64,000 nt of DNA from Planctomycetota bacterium (GCA_016872795.1 VGYZ01000004.1:25486-89485), one strand, 5' to 3'; counted from the stretch's first letter, positions 51,973 to 60,974 are shown. Notes: generated by a model from the sequence alone, not told the origin. A program made the numbers and translations.

Positions 51973-53151
51973 TCATTTCACGCCCGCGGTCGCGAGGCAG
52001 TTCGTCACGCGCCGCAGCGCTTCCTTGATGTCGTCCCCGCTAGCCGCGTAGGAGAAGCGCAGGAAGCCCTCGCCCAGCGCGCCGAACGCGGTGCCCGAGA
52101 GGATCGCCACGCCGGCCTCGTGCAGGAGCTTGGTCTCGAGCTCCTTCGACTTGAAGCCCGTCTTGGTGATGTTGGGGAACGCGTAGAAGGCGCCCTTGGG
52201 CAACACGCACGAGAAACCCGGGAGCTTGTTCAGTCCGTCGACGATCAGCCTGCGACGCGCGTCGAACGCGCTCATCATGCGCTCGACCGCGACCTGCGGC
52301 CCGCGCAGCGCCTCGAGGCCGGCCCACTGCACCGGCGCACTCGGGCACGAGTTCGAGTTGATCTGCAAGCGCTCCGCCATGTCGATCAGGCTCTTCGGCC
52401 ACACGCCGTAGCCCAGCCGCCAGCCCGTCATCGAAAAGGTCTTCGACCAGCCGTCGAGAATGATCACGCGCTCGCGGATCGACTCGTAGGAGTACAGGCT
52501 GACATGCTGCTCGCCGTCGTACAACATGCGCGAGTAGATCTCGTCGGAGAGGATCGCGATGTGCGGGTGCTGCTCGAGCCCCGCGACGAGCCGGTCCATC
52601 TCGGGCTTGCGGATCACGCCGCCCGTCGGATTGGCGGGCGTGTTGACGATGATGAGCCGCGTGCGCGGCGTGATCTTCGAAAGCACCTCGTCGGGGTTGA
52701 ACGAGAAACCGCTGGCTTCGCGCAGCTCGATCGGCACAGGCGTCGCGCCCGTGTACCGAATCAGCGACTCGTAGATCGGAAAGCCCGGGTTGGGATACAG
52801 GATCTCCGCGCCCTCCTCGCCGAACATCGAGATCGCGAAGTACATCGTCGGCTTGCCGCCCGGCACGATCATCACATCGGCCGGGTCGACCTTGGCTGCG
52901 CGCCGCGTCCAGCAGTCCTCGGCCACCGCCTCGCGCAGCTCGGGAATGCCCTTGGCCGGCGTGTAGAAGTGGGCCCCGTCCGCGAGCGCCTTGCGACCGG
53001 CCTCGACGATGTTCTCGGGCGTGCGGAAATCGGGGGAGCCGATGCCGAGGTTGACGATGCTCTTGCCTTGGGCCGCGAGCGCCTTGGCGCGGGCGAGGAT
53101 CTCGAAGGCGGACTCGGTTCCCAGACGGGACTGGCGTGCGGCTAGCTTCAC
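51973..53151 (-). CDS. Class I/II PLP aminotransferase
   Basis: A 392-residue fold-type I aminotransferase from GTG 53149-53151, with GGGGAAG close upstream. Motifs: LGIGSPDFRTPENIVEAG, HFYTPAKGIPELREAVA, VNTPANPTGGV, the PLP lysine in DGWSKTFSMTGWRLGYG, and FLRFSYA carrying the carboxylate-binding Arg. It is related to aspartate and LL-diaminopimelate-type aminotransferases; the exact substrate cannot be told. A 6-bp hairpin (53161-53179, CCGGCC and GGCCGG) lies just before the start in the leader. Confidence 0.85.
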   Translation of the reverse strand: MKLAARQSRLGTESAFEILARAKALAAQGKSIVNLGIGSPDFRTPENIVEAGRKALADGAHFYTPAKGIPELREAVAEDCWTRRAAKVDPADVMIVPGGKPTMYFAISMFGEEGAEILYPNPGFPIYESLIRYTGATPVPIELREASGFSFNPDEVLSKITPRTRLIIVNTPANPTGGVIRKPEMDRLVAGLEQHPHIAILSDEIYSRMLYDGEQHVSLYSYESIRERVIILDGWSKTFSMTGWRLGYGVWPKSLIDMAERLQINSNSCPSAPVQWAGLEALRGPQVAVERMMSAFDARRRLIVDGLNKLPGFSCVLPKGAFYAFPNITKTGFKSKELETKLLHEAGVAILSGTAFGALGEGFLRFSYAASGDDIKEALRRVTNCLATAGVK

Positions 53152-53324
53152 GGAACTTCCCCGGCCCTTCCAAGGCCGGTCAAGGGGGCTCGTTGCGAGG
53201 CCGCAGAGCATAGCGCAGCGCAGCGGTGTTCCGAGAGCTGTAGTGGAGCGTTCGCGCACCTGCGAGTAGCCTCCGCGAGCGAAGCTGTGGCCGGGCGCCG
53301 CCGCTCGACTAGAGGATCGACCCC

Positions 53325-54374
53325 ATGCGCACTCCCTTCCGCTTCCTCGCGCTGGCCCGGGCTCGCACCGCCGCCCTGTTCGTCGCGGCGCTCGCCCTCG
53401 CCCCCGGCTGCGCCAAGGAACCCGACCTCGTCGTCTACTGCGCCCTCGACCAGATCTTCGCCGAGGACCTCGTGCGCGAGTTCGAGCAGCGCACCGGTCT
53501 GGTCGTGCGCGCGGAGTTCGATGTCGAGGCGGCCAAGACCGTCGGCCTCGTGGCGCGCCTGCGCGAGGAGCGCAATCGACCGCGCTGCGATGTCTTTTGG
53601 AACAACGAGATCGCGCACACCGTCGCCCTCGCGAAGGACGGCCTGCTCGCACCCTACGCCAGCCCGAGCGCGAGCGACATTCCCGCGGCGTTTCGCGACG
53701 CCTCGAACCTCTGGACTGGCTTCGCGGCGCGTGCGCGCGTGCTGATCGTGAACACCGAGCAGGTCGACCCGAGCACGCTCCACGGGCTCGCCGATCTCGT
53801 CGATCCCAAGTGGAAGGGCAAGACATGCATGGCGCGGCCGCTGACGGGAACCACGCTCACGCACGCGACGGCGCTGTACGCGAGCAAGGGCGTAGAGGCC
53901 ACCGAAGGTTGGCTCGACGAACTCGCGGCCGGAGGCGTCAACTTCGTGCAGTCGAACGGGCAGGTGATGCGCATGGTGCGCGAGGGTTCGATGGCCTTCG
54001 GCCTGACCGACACCGACGACTACTGGGTCGCCAAGCAGGCCGGTTTTCCCGTCGCCCAAGTGGTTCCCGACCAGCGCGACGCGGCGCACCAAGACGCGCC
54101 AGGCACATTCCTGATCCCCAACACGATCTGCCTCTTGAAGAACGCGCCCCGTCCCGATGCGGGCCGGCGGTTCATCGACTTCGTGCTCTCGCGCGAGGTC
54201 GAGGCCAAGCTCGCGGCCGCGGACGGAGCCCAGATTCCGCTGCGCGCGGGGGTGCCAAAGCCCGAGCATGTGCTCGACATCGAGCGGCTCACGCTGATCC
54301 CAGTCGACTGGAATCTCGTCGGCGAGCAGATCTCAGCGCGCATGGAGCAGCTGAAGGGACGCTTCCTCCAGTGA
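53325..54374 (+). CDS. Iron(III)-type ABC transporter binding lipoprotein
   Basis: A 349-residue periplasmic binding protein of the FbpA/thiamine/spermidine-like class. The signal peptide ends in a lipobox (ALAPGC), so it is lipid-anchored. Its body resembles iron(III)-binding proteins: LVVYCALDQIFAEDLVREFEQRTGL, CDVFWNNEIAHTVAL, then GLTDTDDYW and IPNTICLLKNAP. The tandem Tyr pair that binds iron in FbpA is not obvious; the matching place has a single Tyr followed by Trp. Other metals or small anions remain possible. First gene of a five-gene operon with 4-nt overlaps throughout. Confidence 0.85.
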   Translation: MRTPFRFLALARARTAALFVAALALAPGCAKEPDLVVYCALDQIFAEDLVREFEQRTGLVVRAEFDVEAAKTVGLVARLREERNRPRCDVFWNNEIAHTVALAKDGLLAPYASPSASDIPAAFRDASNLWTGFAARARVLIVNTEQVDPSTLHGLADLVDPKWKGKTCMARPLTGTTLTHATALYASKGVEATEGWLDELAAGGVNFVQSNGQVMRMVREGSMAFGLTDTDDYWVAKQAGFPVAQVVPDQRDAAHQDAPGTFLIPNTICLLKNAPRPDAGRRFIDFVLSREVEAKLAAADGAQIPLRAGVPKPEHVLDIERLTLIPVDWNLVGEQISARMEQLKGRFLQ

Positions 54375-55909
54375 GTCGTCCGCTGGTGCTCCTCGCCGCG
54401 GCGCTGTTCGCGCTGCTGGGACTCGCGCCACTGGCGCTGATGGCCGCGCGCGTGACGCCGGAGGATCTCTCCGCCCTGTTCACCTCCGATGCCGCGCCGC
54501 TGCTCGGACGCACGGCGCTCTACGGACTGGGCGTCGCAGCGCTCGCGCTGCTCCTCGGCGTGCCGTTCGGCTTTCTGACCGCGCGTACGGACATGCCGCT
54601 GGCGAGCGTGCTGCGCCCCCTGGGCGTCGTGCCGCTGTTCCTGCCGCCGATGATGCTCGCCATGGTGTGGACGGCCGTGGCCGAGATGCGAGGCGCGCCG
54701 GCGGCGTACTTCGTCTCCGCGCTGAGCACATTTCCACTGGTCGCCGTGTTCGCCGCGCGCGCCTTCGAGCGCATCGACGCTCGGCTCGAGGACGCGGCGC
54801 GACTCGCCGGCGGCACGCGCGCGGTGCTGCGCGCCACGCTGCCGCTCGCGCTCCCGCCCGCCCTGTGCGGCGCGTGCCTCGCGTTCGTCTTCACGATCAA
54901 CGACTTCTCCGTGCCGGACTATGTGTCGTGGCTGGGGCTCCCCAAGTTCAGCGTCTACGCCGACTCGATCTACGCCACATGGCGCATCGATGCGCGAGCG
55001 GGGCGCGCGGTCGCGATGGCGTTGCCGCTCATCGCGCTCACGCTGCTCACTCTGGTGCCCGCCCTCGCGCTGCGGCGCCGCGGCGCGCTCGCCTCGGTCG
55101 TCCCCGACTTCCGCTCGAGCGCGCCCATCGCGCTCGGTCCGTGGCGCTGGCCCGCGTTCGTGTTCTGCGCTGGCCTGCTCGCCGTGGGCGCTTTCGTTCC
55201 ACTCGGACGCCTGCTGTGGGAAGCGGGCGGCGGCCACAAGGGTTGGTCCTCAAGCGAGCTCGCGACCGCCTTCTCTCTGGCGCTCGAGCGCAGCCGCGGC
55301 GATGTACGCAACAGCGTGGTGAGCGCGCTCGCCACCGCCTCCGCCTGCGTCGTGCTCGGGCTCGTGCTCGGACACGCACTCGAGCGCTCGCGGCGCGCTC
55401 GCGCGCTCGAGCCGTGGCTCGTCCTGCCGCTCGCCGTTCCCGCCGTGCTGTTCGGCATCGGCATCGTCGTGCTGTGGAACCGCGAAGCCACGGCTGCGCT
55501 CTACGACAGCGACGCACTCGTCAGCGTGTTGCTCACAGGCCGCTTCGTGGTCTTCGCCGCGCTGATCTCGAGCGGAGCGGTCGCCGCGCTCGATCCGAGC
55601 CTCGAGGACGCCGCCCGCATGGCCGGTGTCGGACCGCTCCAGCGTCTCGCGCGCATCGTCGCGCCCGCCCTGCGTTCCTCGCTCGCCGGCGGCTTCGTGC
55701 TGGTCTTCGTACTCTCCCTGCGCGAGCTCGACGCGACCCTGTTCGTGCCCGCGGCCAACCACACGGCGATGTTCCGCATCTTCAACCAGATCCACTTCGG
55801 TCGCGACGCCTTCGTGGCGGCGCTCGCGCTGCTCTTGGTGTTCCTGATCGTGCTGCCCGGACTCCTGTGGTCCCTGTTCGCCCGCAAGCGGCTGGAGCTC
55901 CTGCCGTGA
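54371..55909 (+). CDS. ABC transporter permease (FbpB type, two fused halves)
   Basis: A 512-residue inner-membrane protein from GTG 54371 (overlap GTGA with the upstream stop). About 12 transmembrane helices are arranged as two homologous halves. Each has an EAA-type coupling loop: LEDAARLAGGTRAVLRATLPLALP in the first and LEDAARMAGVGPLQRLARIVAPAL in the second. Such fused permeases are typical of the FbpB/CysTW-like iron(III) importers. The next gene, again overlapping, encodes the ATPase. Confidence 0.9.
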   Translation: MSRPLVLLAAALFALLGLAPLALMAARVTPEDLSALFTSDAAPLLGRTALYGLGVAALALLLGVPFGFLTARTDMPLASVLRPLGVVPLFLPPMMLAMVWTAVAEMRGAPAAYFVSALSTFPLVAVFAARAFERIDARLEDAARLAGGTRAVLRATLPLALPPALCGACLAFVFTINDFSVPDYVSWLGLPKFSVYADSIYATWRIDARAGRAVAMALPLIALTLLTLVPALALRRRGALASVVPDFRSSAPIALGPWRWPAFVFCAGLLAVGAFVPLGRLLWEAGGGHKGWSSSELATAFSLALERSRGDVRNSVVSALATASACVVLGLVLGHALERSRRARALEPWLVLPLAVPAVLFGIGIVVLWNREATAALYDSDALVSVLLTGRFVVFAALISSGAVAALDPSLEDAARMAGVGPLQRLARIVAPALRSSLAGGFVLVFVLSLRELDATLFVPAANHTAMFRIFNQIHFGRDAFVAALALLLVFLIVLPGLLWSLFARKRLELLP

Positions 55910-56571
55910 GCGCCGTCTCGCTCGACGCCGTGACCGTGCGCATCGGCTCGCGCACCTTGCTCGACGCGCTGACGCTCGAAGTCGCCGAGCGCGAGCACTT
56001 GCTCGTCGTCGGGCCCTCGGGCTCGGGCAAGACCACGCTCCTGCGCACGATCGCGGGCCTCGCGAGTCCCAATGCGGGCGCCGTTTCCCTGTTCGGAACG
56101 AAGGCCAGCGATGGAGCTCGCGTGCTCGTACCTGCCGAACGCCGCCGCATCGGGTTCCTGTTCCAGAACGGCGCTCTCTGGCCGCACATGAGCGCCGCTA
56201 GGCAGATCGAGTTCGTCCTCGAGCACGCCGGAGTCTCCGCTCGCGAGCGCGCTCGGCGCGCGAGCGAGCTGCTCGAGTGGGTCGAGCTGCGCGGCTTCGA
56301 GCAACGCCTGCCCGCGACGCTCTCCGGCGGCGAGGCGCAGCGCGTAGCGCTCGCCCGCGCCCTCGCCGTCGAGCCCAAGTTGCTCCTGCTCGACGAGCCC
56401 CTCGGCCCGCTCGACTGCGAGCTGCGCTCGGCCTTGCTCGCCAAGCTCGGCGAGCTACAGCAGCGCCTGGGACTCACCGTCGTGCATGTCACGCACGCAC
56501 CGGACGAGGCGCGCGCGATCGCGACGCGCACCCTGCGCCTGCGCGCTGGGCGCATCGAGGATGAGCGATGA
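55906..56571 (+). CDS. ABC transporter ATPase
   Basis: A 221-residue ATP-binding subunit from GTG 55906. It has Walker A GPSGSGKTT, Q-loop FLFQNGALWPHM, signature LSGGEAQR, Walker B LLLLDEPLGPLD and switch HVTHAPDEA. It lacks the C-terminal regulatory (TOBE) domain of many FbpC proteins, which makes it short. It energises the permease upstream. The next start, ATG 56568, overlaps its stop by 4 nt. Confidence 0.92.
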   Translation: MSAVSLDAVTVRIGSRTLLDALTLEVAEREHLLVVGPSGSGKTTLLRTIAGLASPNAGAVSLFGTKASDGARVLVPAERRRIGFLFQNGALWPHMSAARQIEFVLEHAGVSARERARRASELLEWVELRGFEQRLPATLSGGEAQRVALARALAVEPKLLLLDEPLGPLDCELRSALLAKLGELQQRLGLTVVHVTHAPDEARAIATRTLRLRAGRIEDER

Positions 56572-57560
56572 ACGCGAGATCGCTCGCCGGCATCGCTGTC
56601 GCAGCGCTCGGCGCCTGGGCGCTCGTGGCGGTCTTCCACGAGCCCGCGAAGGCCCACGCGCCCGTCGCGTGGGAGAGCTCGAACCAGTGCGCCGAGTGCC
56701 ACCGCCAGGTCCACGACGAGTGGTCAAACTCGTGGCACGCGCAGGCTTGGGTTGACGAGGAGGCGCGCAAGCTGAGCGACAACTTCTCCAACACCGACTG
56801 CATCGATTGCCACGCACCACAGCCCATCTTCGAGACCGGCATCGGCAACCGGCCGCTGGCGCGCTCGACGCGCCGCGCGCAAGGCGTCGACTGCATCGCG
56901 TGCCACCAGATGAGTGACGGGCGCATGGCGGGGACGCTCGACAACCCCACGGTCTCCTGCCGCCCGAGCGCACAGCGCGAGCTCACTCGCCCCGAGGCCT
57001 GCGGCGGCTGCCACAACCAGCATGGAACCGTCGATCAGTGGAAGGCCAGCCGCTACGCGCAACCCGGCCCCGGCTTTCAGGACTGCGTGAGCTGCCACAT
57101 GCCGCTGCGCGATCCCTCCGATCCGTCGAAGGGCCGCGTGCATGTGATGCACGGTGGCCACGACCTCGAGCTCGTGCGCTCGGCCGTTGCGCTGCGCGTC
57201 GCGCGCGATGGAGGCGTGCCCGTCGTGGAAGTCGAGAATGTCGGCGCGGGCCACAACTACCCCACCGACGAGCGCAGCCGCGCCTCGGACATCTTCTGGC
57301 GCGACATCGCGAGCGACGGCACCAGGGGCGAGTGGCGCAAGCTGCACCGCTTCCGCAATCCCTATCGCTTCGAGGTCGGCGAGCCGAACACCGAGCTGCC
57401 CGCGGGTCAGACCATCTCGCTGCGCATCGAGGATCCCGCTGCGCGCGGCGAGCTCGAAGTGGCGCTCTTTTACAAGCTCTCGCCCTACTACGCGGATCCC
57501 GAGCGCCCCGATCCCGAGCGCGAAGCATCGCTCGTGCACTCCGCGAGGCTTGCGCCGTGA
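56568..57560 (+). CDS. Pentaheme cytochrome c
   Basis: A 330-residue exported protein. An N-terminal membrane segment (residues about 5-23) is followed by five CxxCH heme motifs: CAECH (41-45), CIDCH, CIACH, CGGCH and CVSCH. The spacing and the sequence QCAECHRQVHDEWSNSWHAQA resemble the cytochrome c554 / multiheme family, in which His and Met of distant places are extra ligands. The last ~130 residues carry no hemes and look beta-rich. It overlaps the ABC ATPase gene and the next gene by 4 nt each. A role in reducing iron taken up by the transporter is suggestive but unproven. Confidence 0.93.
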   Translation: MNARSLAGIAVAALGAWALVAVFHEPAKAHAPVAWESSNQCAECHRQVHDEWSNSWHAQAWVDEEARKLSDNFSNTDCIDCHAPQPIFETGIGNRPLARSTRRAQGVDCIACHQMSDGRMAGTLDNPTVSCRPSAQRELTRPEACGGCHNQHGTVDQWKASRYAQPGPGFQDCVSCHMPLRDPSDPSKGRVHVMHGGHDLELVRSAVALRVARDGGVPVVEVENVGAGHNYPTDERSRASDIFWRDIASDGTRGEWRKLHRFRNPYRFEVGEPNTELPAGQTISLRIEDPAARGELEVALFYKLSPYYADPERPDPEREASLVHSARLAP

Positions 57561-58990
57561 AGCGTGCGCTGGTGGCGCTCGCGCTGCTCGGCGGCTGCTC
57601 CGAGGAGAGCCCGCAGTCCATGACTCCGGCTACGAGCGTGGCGAGCAGCCTGCGCGACGTGGCGCGCGCGAGCGTGGCGCGGCTCGAGGCCGAGGTCGGA
57701 CCGAATCAGGAGCCCGCGAGTACGGACCCGGAGCTCGTCGAGCGCGTGACGGGCCTGCTCGATGCGATCGAGAGCGCGTCGCTCGGACGCGTCGCGCGCG
57801 AGGAACTCGCGTCGCTTGCGCCCGCCAGCCTGCCGATCCTCGCGCGCTGGCTCGACGACGCCGCACTCCCCGCCGCACAGCGCACGGCCGCGATCGAGGC
57901 GCTCGGCGTCGCGGACACGCGCTACGGAGCGGAACGGCTGCTCGCGCGCATCGAGGCGATGCGCACGCGCAAGAACGACGAGGCGTGGGTCCGCGCGCAC
58001 TGCGCGTGGCGCCTCGGGCAAGGCACGCAGGACTGGATCGTGCCGCGCATGATCCGCCAGATGCGCTACGAGACCGACCACGAAACCGTGATCTGGATGG
58101 CGCGCGCGCTCGCGCGCTTCGACAACCTCTCCGGTCTCGACGCGCTGTATGTCGTGCGCCGCAGCGCCGCGACCGAGGAGTTGCGGGCGAGCGCCAACTC
58201 CGCACTCTATGACCTCGCGCGCGAGCACAGCTTCGACGAGCCGGACGCGCTCTACCGGGCGTGGTTCGCAGCCGACGCGCGCCTCGCCGATCCGCCGCTC
58301 TCCGCGCTGCACCAGCTCGAGATCTGGCGCGTCATCGCGGGCTTCGCCGAGTGGCAGCTGCGCGGCGTCGACGACGGTCGCTTCACGCTCGCGCGCGAGA
58401 ACCGCGCCGCCACGGCGCTGCTCGCGGAGGCGCTCGACGATTCCGATCGCTACATCCGCACCCACGCGGCACAGTCGCTCGGACGCATGGGCGCGCGCGG
58501 TTGCTCCGCGGGGCCGGCCCTGCTCGCCGCGCTCGACGATCCGCAGGCCGGGATCTTCGTCGCGGAAGCACTCGGCGGCGTCGGCTACGCCCCGGCCGAA
58601 GCCGAGCTGTGCGCGCGCCTCGGCGCACCTCGCTCTCTCGAAGTGCGCACCGCTGCAGCCCGCGGGCTCGCCGCCCTCGCGCTCCAAAGCAGCGCTCGAG
58701 CGCTCGAACCCTACACCCAAGAGTCGACACCTCGCGACCTGCGCTTTGCCGCCGGCTGCGCGCGGCTGCGCTGCTCGCCGCTCGATGCTCCGCTCACGCT
58801 CGTCGAATGGCTGCTCGCGGACTACGCCACCGGCGCGGGAGAGACGTCCTCCTCGGAGCCCGCCCTGCGCGCGTGGTACGCCTCGCGGCCAGACGCGGAC
58901 CTCGCGGCGTGGGACGCGGCGCCCGATGGCACGCCGAGCGCACGCATCGCCCGGCGCGCCGAGCTGCTGCGCACGGCGCTCCCGCGCTGA
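57557..58990 (+). CDS. HEAT-repeat lipoprotein
   Basis: A 477-residue protein from GTG 57557, overlapping the cytochrome stop by 4 nt. A lipobox (LALLGGC) makes it a likely lipoprotein. The mature part has HEAT/PBS-lyase-like helical repeats (AAIEALGVADTRYGAERLLARIEAM, VRAHCAWRLGQG, IRTHAAQSLGRMGARGCSAGPALLAAL, FVAEALGGVGYAPAEAELCARLG). It may hold the cytochrome and transporter together at the envelope. There is no enzymatic motif. The stop almost touches the convergent ubiA-type gene. Confidence 0.8.
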   Translation: MKRALVALALLGGCSEESPQSMTPATSVASSLRDVARASVARLEAEVGPNQEPASTDPELVERVTGLLDAIESASLGRVAREELASLAPASLPILARWLDDAALPAAQRTAAIEALGVADTRYGAERLLARIEAMRTRKNDEAWVRAHCAWRLGQGTQDWIVPRMIRQMRYETDHETVIWMARALARFDNLSGLDALYVVRRSAATEELRASANSALYDLAREHSFDEPDALYRAWFAADARLADPPLSALHQLEIWRVIAGFAEWQLRGVDDGRFTLARENRAATALLAEALDDSDRYIRTHAAQSLGRMGARGCSAGPALLAALDDPQAGIFVAEALGGVGYAPAEAELCARLGAPRSLEVRTAAARGLAALALQSSARALEPYTQESTPRDLRFAAGCARLRCSPLDAPLTLVEWLLADYATGAGETSSSEPALRAWYASRPDADLAAWDAAPDGTPSARIARRAELLRTALPR

Positions 58991-58991
58991 A

Positions 58992-59885
58992 CTAGCCGTA
59001 GACGACGAGGCCCGTGGCCGCGACCCACAGGAGCGCGTTCACCACGAAGATCGCGTCGCCGCCGAGCAGCACGCGCGTCGGACTGCCTCCGGCCTTCTGC
59101 TGGCTGACGAGCAGCAAGTAGCGCGCGAGCCCGAACACGACGAACGGCACGGTGTAGATCAGGTTGCGGCTGCCGAACTTGGTGGCCGTCTCGTCCGAGA
59201 CGGTGTACATCGTGTAGCACACGATCGTGCAGGCGGCGAGCGCGGTGACCATCTGGTCGAGGAAGCCGCTCGTGTACTGCATCAGATTCGCGCGATGGCT
59301 GCCGCGCTCGTCGCCGAGCAGGTCGATCTCGGCCCTGCGCTTGCAGAGCGCGAGGAACAGCGCGAGGAAGAATGTGCACAGCAGCAGCCAGTGCGAAACC
59401 TCGGCGTGCGCCGCGAACGCGCCCGCCTGCACGCGCAGCAGGAAGCCGGTCGCGATGCAGAACACATCGACGAGCACGACATGCTTGAGACGCACGCTGT
59501 AGCTGAAGTTGAGCAGGATGTAGCCGGCCGTGATCGCGAGCACCGTCGCATCCGCGAGCCATGCGAGAGCCAGCGACGCCGCGACGCAGCCCGCCGACAT
59601 CGCGAGCGCGAGTGGCGCTCCGACCTCGCCCGCGGCGATCGGCCGGTCGCGCTTCGTCGGGTGCGCGCGGTCGCTCTCGACATCGAGCACATCGTTGACG
59701 AGGTAGATCGCGCTCGCCCCGATGCAGAACGCCGCGAACGCGTACAGCGAGCGCAGCACATCCCCGAACTCCGCATCGTGCGACACGCTCGTGTCCGCGC
59801 GCGCGAACGCCACCGCCGCGAGGACGAAGACATTCTTGACCCACTGCTGGGGTCGGATCGCGCGCAGAGTCGCGGGGAGTCGCAT
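58992..59885 (-). CDS. UbiA-family prenyltransferase (DPPR-synthase type)
   Basis: A 297-residue integral membrane enzyme with about 8-9 helices. The Mg-binding motif is NDVLDVESDRAHPTKRDRPIAAG, and the second region includes LNFSYSVRLKHVVLVDVFCIATGFLLRV. The HPTKRxRPIAAG form is characteristic of decaprenyl-phosphate phosphoribosyltransferases rather than of ubiquinone or heme enzymes. That would place it in arabinose-lipid or similar envelope sugar synthesis. ATG 59883-59885 is chosen because the family N-terminus (IRPQQWVKNVFVL) follows at once. Confidence 0.85.
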   Translation of the reverse strand: MRLPATLRAIRPQQWVKNVFVLAAVAFARADTSVSHDAEFGDVLRSLYAFAAFCIGASAIYLVNDVLDVESDRAHPTKRDRPIAAGEVGAPLALAMSAGCVAASLALAWLADATVLAITAGYILLNFSYSVRLKHVVLVDVFCIATGFLLRVQAGAFAAHAEVSHWLLLCTFFLALFLALCKRRAEIDLLGDERGSHRANLMQYTSGFLDQMVTALAACTIVCYTMYTVSDETATKFGSRNLIYTVPFVVFGLARYLLLVSQQKAGGSPTRVLLGGDAIFVVNALLWVAATGLVVYG

Positions 59886-60000
59886 GGGGGCACTTCTTCG
59901 GACGAGAGGGGCTGCGGGCGAGAGCCTCGCGCCGCACGGTAGCCGGCTCGCGGCCGGAACTTCTTTCGCGCGGCACCGCCCGCGCGGGGCGCGCACCACG

Positions 60001-60119
60001 CTCAGTCGAGCGAGAGCGCCGGGCTCGCGCCCGCTCAGTCGAGCGAGAGCGCCGGGCTCGCGCCCGCTCAGTCGAGCGAGAGCGCCGGGCTCGCGCCCGC
60101 TCAGTCGAGCGAGAGCTTG
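60001..60119 (-). repeat. Three 33-bp tandem repeats duplicating the pilin gene end
   Basis: Identical 33-bp units start at 60001, 60034 and 60067, followed by a partial unit at 60100 that is the actual end of the prepilin-like gene. On the minus strand each unit holds the codons for Leu-Ser-Leu-Asp-stop and then CGGGC-GCGA-GCCCG, a 5-bp hairpin with a GNRA-type loop. Hairpins are at 60086-60099, 60053-60066 and 60020-60033. The array lies in the 3' end of one transcript and the leader of the ubiA-type gene. Confidence 0.92.
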
Positions 60120-60757
60120 CGCAGCTCTTCGACCGGCGAATCCGGTCCGACGATCAGGTGCATCTCGTCGGGCCCGAGCACGCCGGACTCCTTCAGCAGC
60201 GCGATCTCCCACGTGTTCACCGAACCATCGGCCATCAGCGCGACGGTGGTATGACGGTGGTTCATCTCAGGGTCGTTGTCGTCGGCGACGAGAACTTCCT
60301 TGCCCGAGCCCGGGAACTGCCGCAGCGGGTAGTTCTTACAGTCGCGGCCCGCGTAGGAGCTGTACGTCCCGTCGATCGCCTCGAGGTCCTTGTACCAGTC
60401 GGTCTCGACCTTGCCCTGCAGGCCCGGCAGCGCCGAGGTCTCCACGCCGGGGCAGGTCATCTTCTTGGCCGTGGCCTTGGTGTTCTCGAGCATGTCCTTG
60501 GAGACGATCTCCGCGAAGAACTTGGCCCCCGACTGGCTCGGAGCGCGGTCGAGGCTCTGCTTGTAGATCTGCATGCCCTTCCAGATCTCGCCCATGTTGG
60601 CCTTGCAGGCCGTGACCTTGGCGGCGTCGAGAGCCTCGGGAATACGCGGCAGGAGGAACGCCGCGAGGATCCCGATGATCATGATCACCGCGAGCAGCTC
60701 GATGAGGGTGAAGCCGGCGCGCGCGGCGCGGCGTGCAGTCTGGAGAGCGTTTCGCAT
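60101..60757 (-). CDS. Prepilin-like (type II secretion pseudopilin) protein
   Basis: A 218-residue protein with a class III signal: ARAGFTLIELLAVIMIIGILAAFLLP, where cleavage follows Gly and the Phe is methylated. The rest resembles the large planctomycete prepilin-type families (ITACKANMGEIWKGMQIYKQ-like segment here as AACKANMG, then VALMADGSVNTWEI). These are often predicted to be secretion-system or surface pseudopilins. No pilus assembly genes are in the window. Its last codons are duplicated in the downstream 33-bp array. A promoter (60829-60857) lies above it. Confidence 0.88.
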   Translation of the reverse strand: MRNALQTARRAARAGFTLIELLAVIMIIGILAAFLLPRIPEALDAAKVTACKANMGEIWKGMQIYKQSLDRAPSQSGAKFFAEIVSKDMLENTKATAKKMTCPGVETSALPGLQGKVETDWYKDLEAIDGTYSSYAGRDCKNYPLRQFPGSGKEVLVADDNDPEMNHRHTTVALMADGSVNTWEIALLKESGVLGPDEMHLIVGPDSPVEELRKLSLD

Positions 60758-60828
60758 GGGCGAGATTTCCGTTGCGGGCCGCGAGACGACGCGACGCGCG
60801 CGCCGAGCCCGACCTTGGACCGTGCGCG

Positions 60829-60857
60829 GTTGTACCCCCCTGCGGAGCCGGAGTCAC
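60829..60857 (-). promoter_or_regulatory. Promoter of the prepilin-like gene
   Basis: On the minus strand, GTGACT (60852-60857), a 17-bp spacer, then TACAAC (60829-60834). Each box matches the sigma70 consensus at four of six positions. It lies between the metK terminator and the start. Confidence 0.45.
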
Positions 60858-60915
60858 GGACCAGCCGTGCTCTTTCGCACGCTCCCTCCTCCCGAGCCAC
60901 CTTCCGCCAAGTGCA

Positions 60916-60950
60916 GCGGACCTCCGCTTCCCAAGGGAGCGGAGGTCCGC
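60916..60950 (-). terminator. Strong hairpin terminator of metK
   Basis: GCGGACCTCCGCT (60916-60928) and AGCGGAGGTCCGC (60938-60950) form a perfect 13-bp stem around a 9-nt loop, 25 bp past the metK stop. The loop centre CCCAAGGG resembles the palindrome at 2704. Confidence 0.7.
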
Positions 60951-60974
60951 GAGATCGTGCCGGAGCGCGTGCTC

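Noticed and set aside
60001-60119. CRISPR array
   Set aside because: The 33-bp units are contiguous with no spacers and include coding sequence of the neighbouring gene. No cas genes are present.
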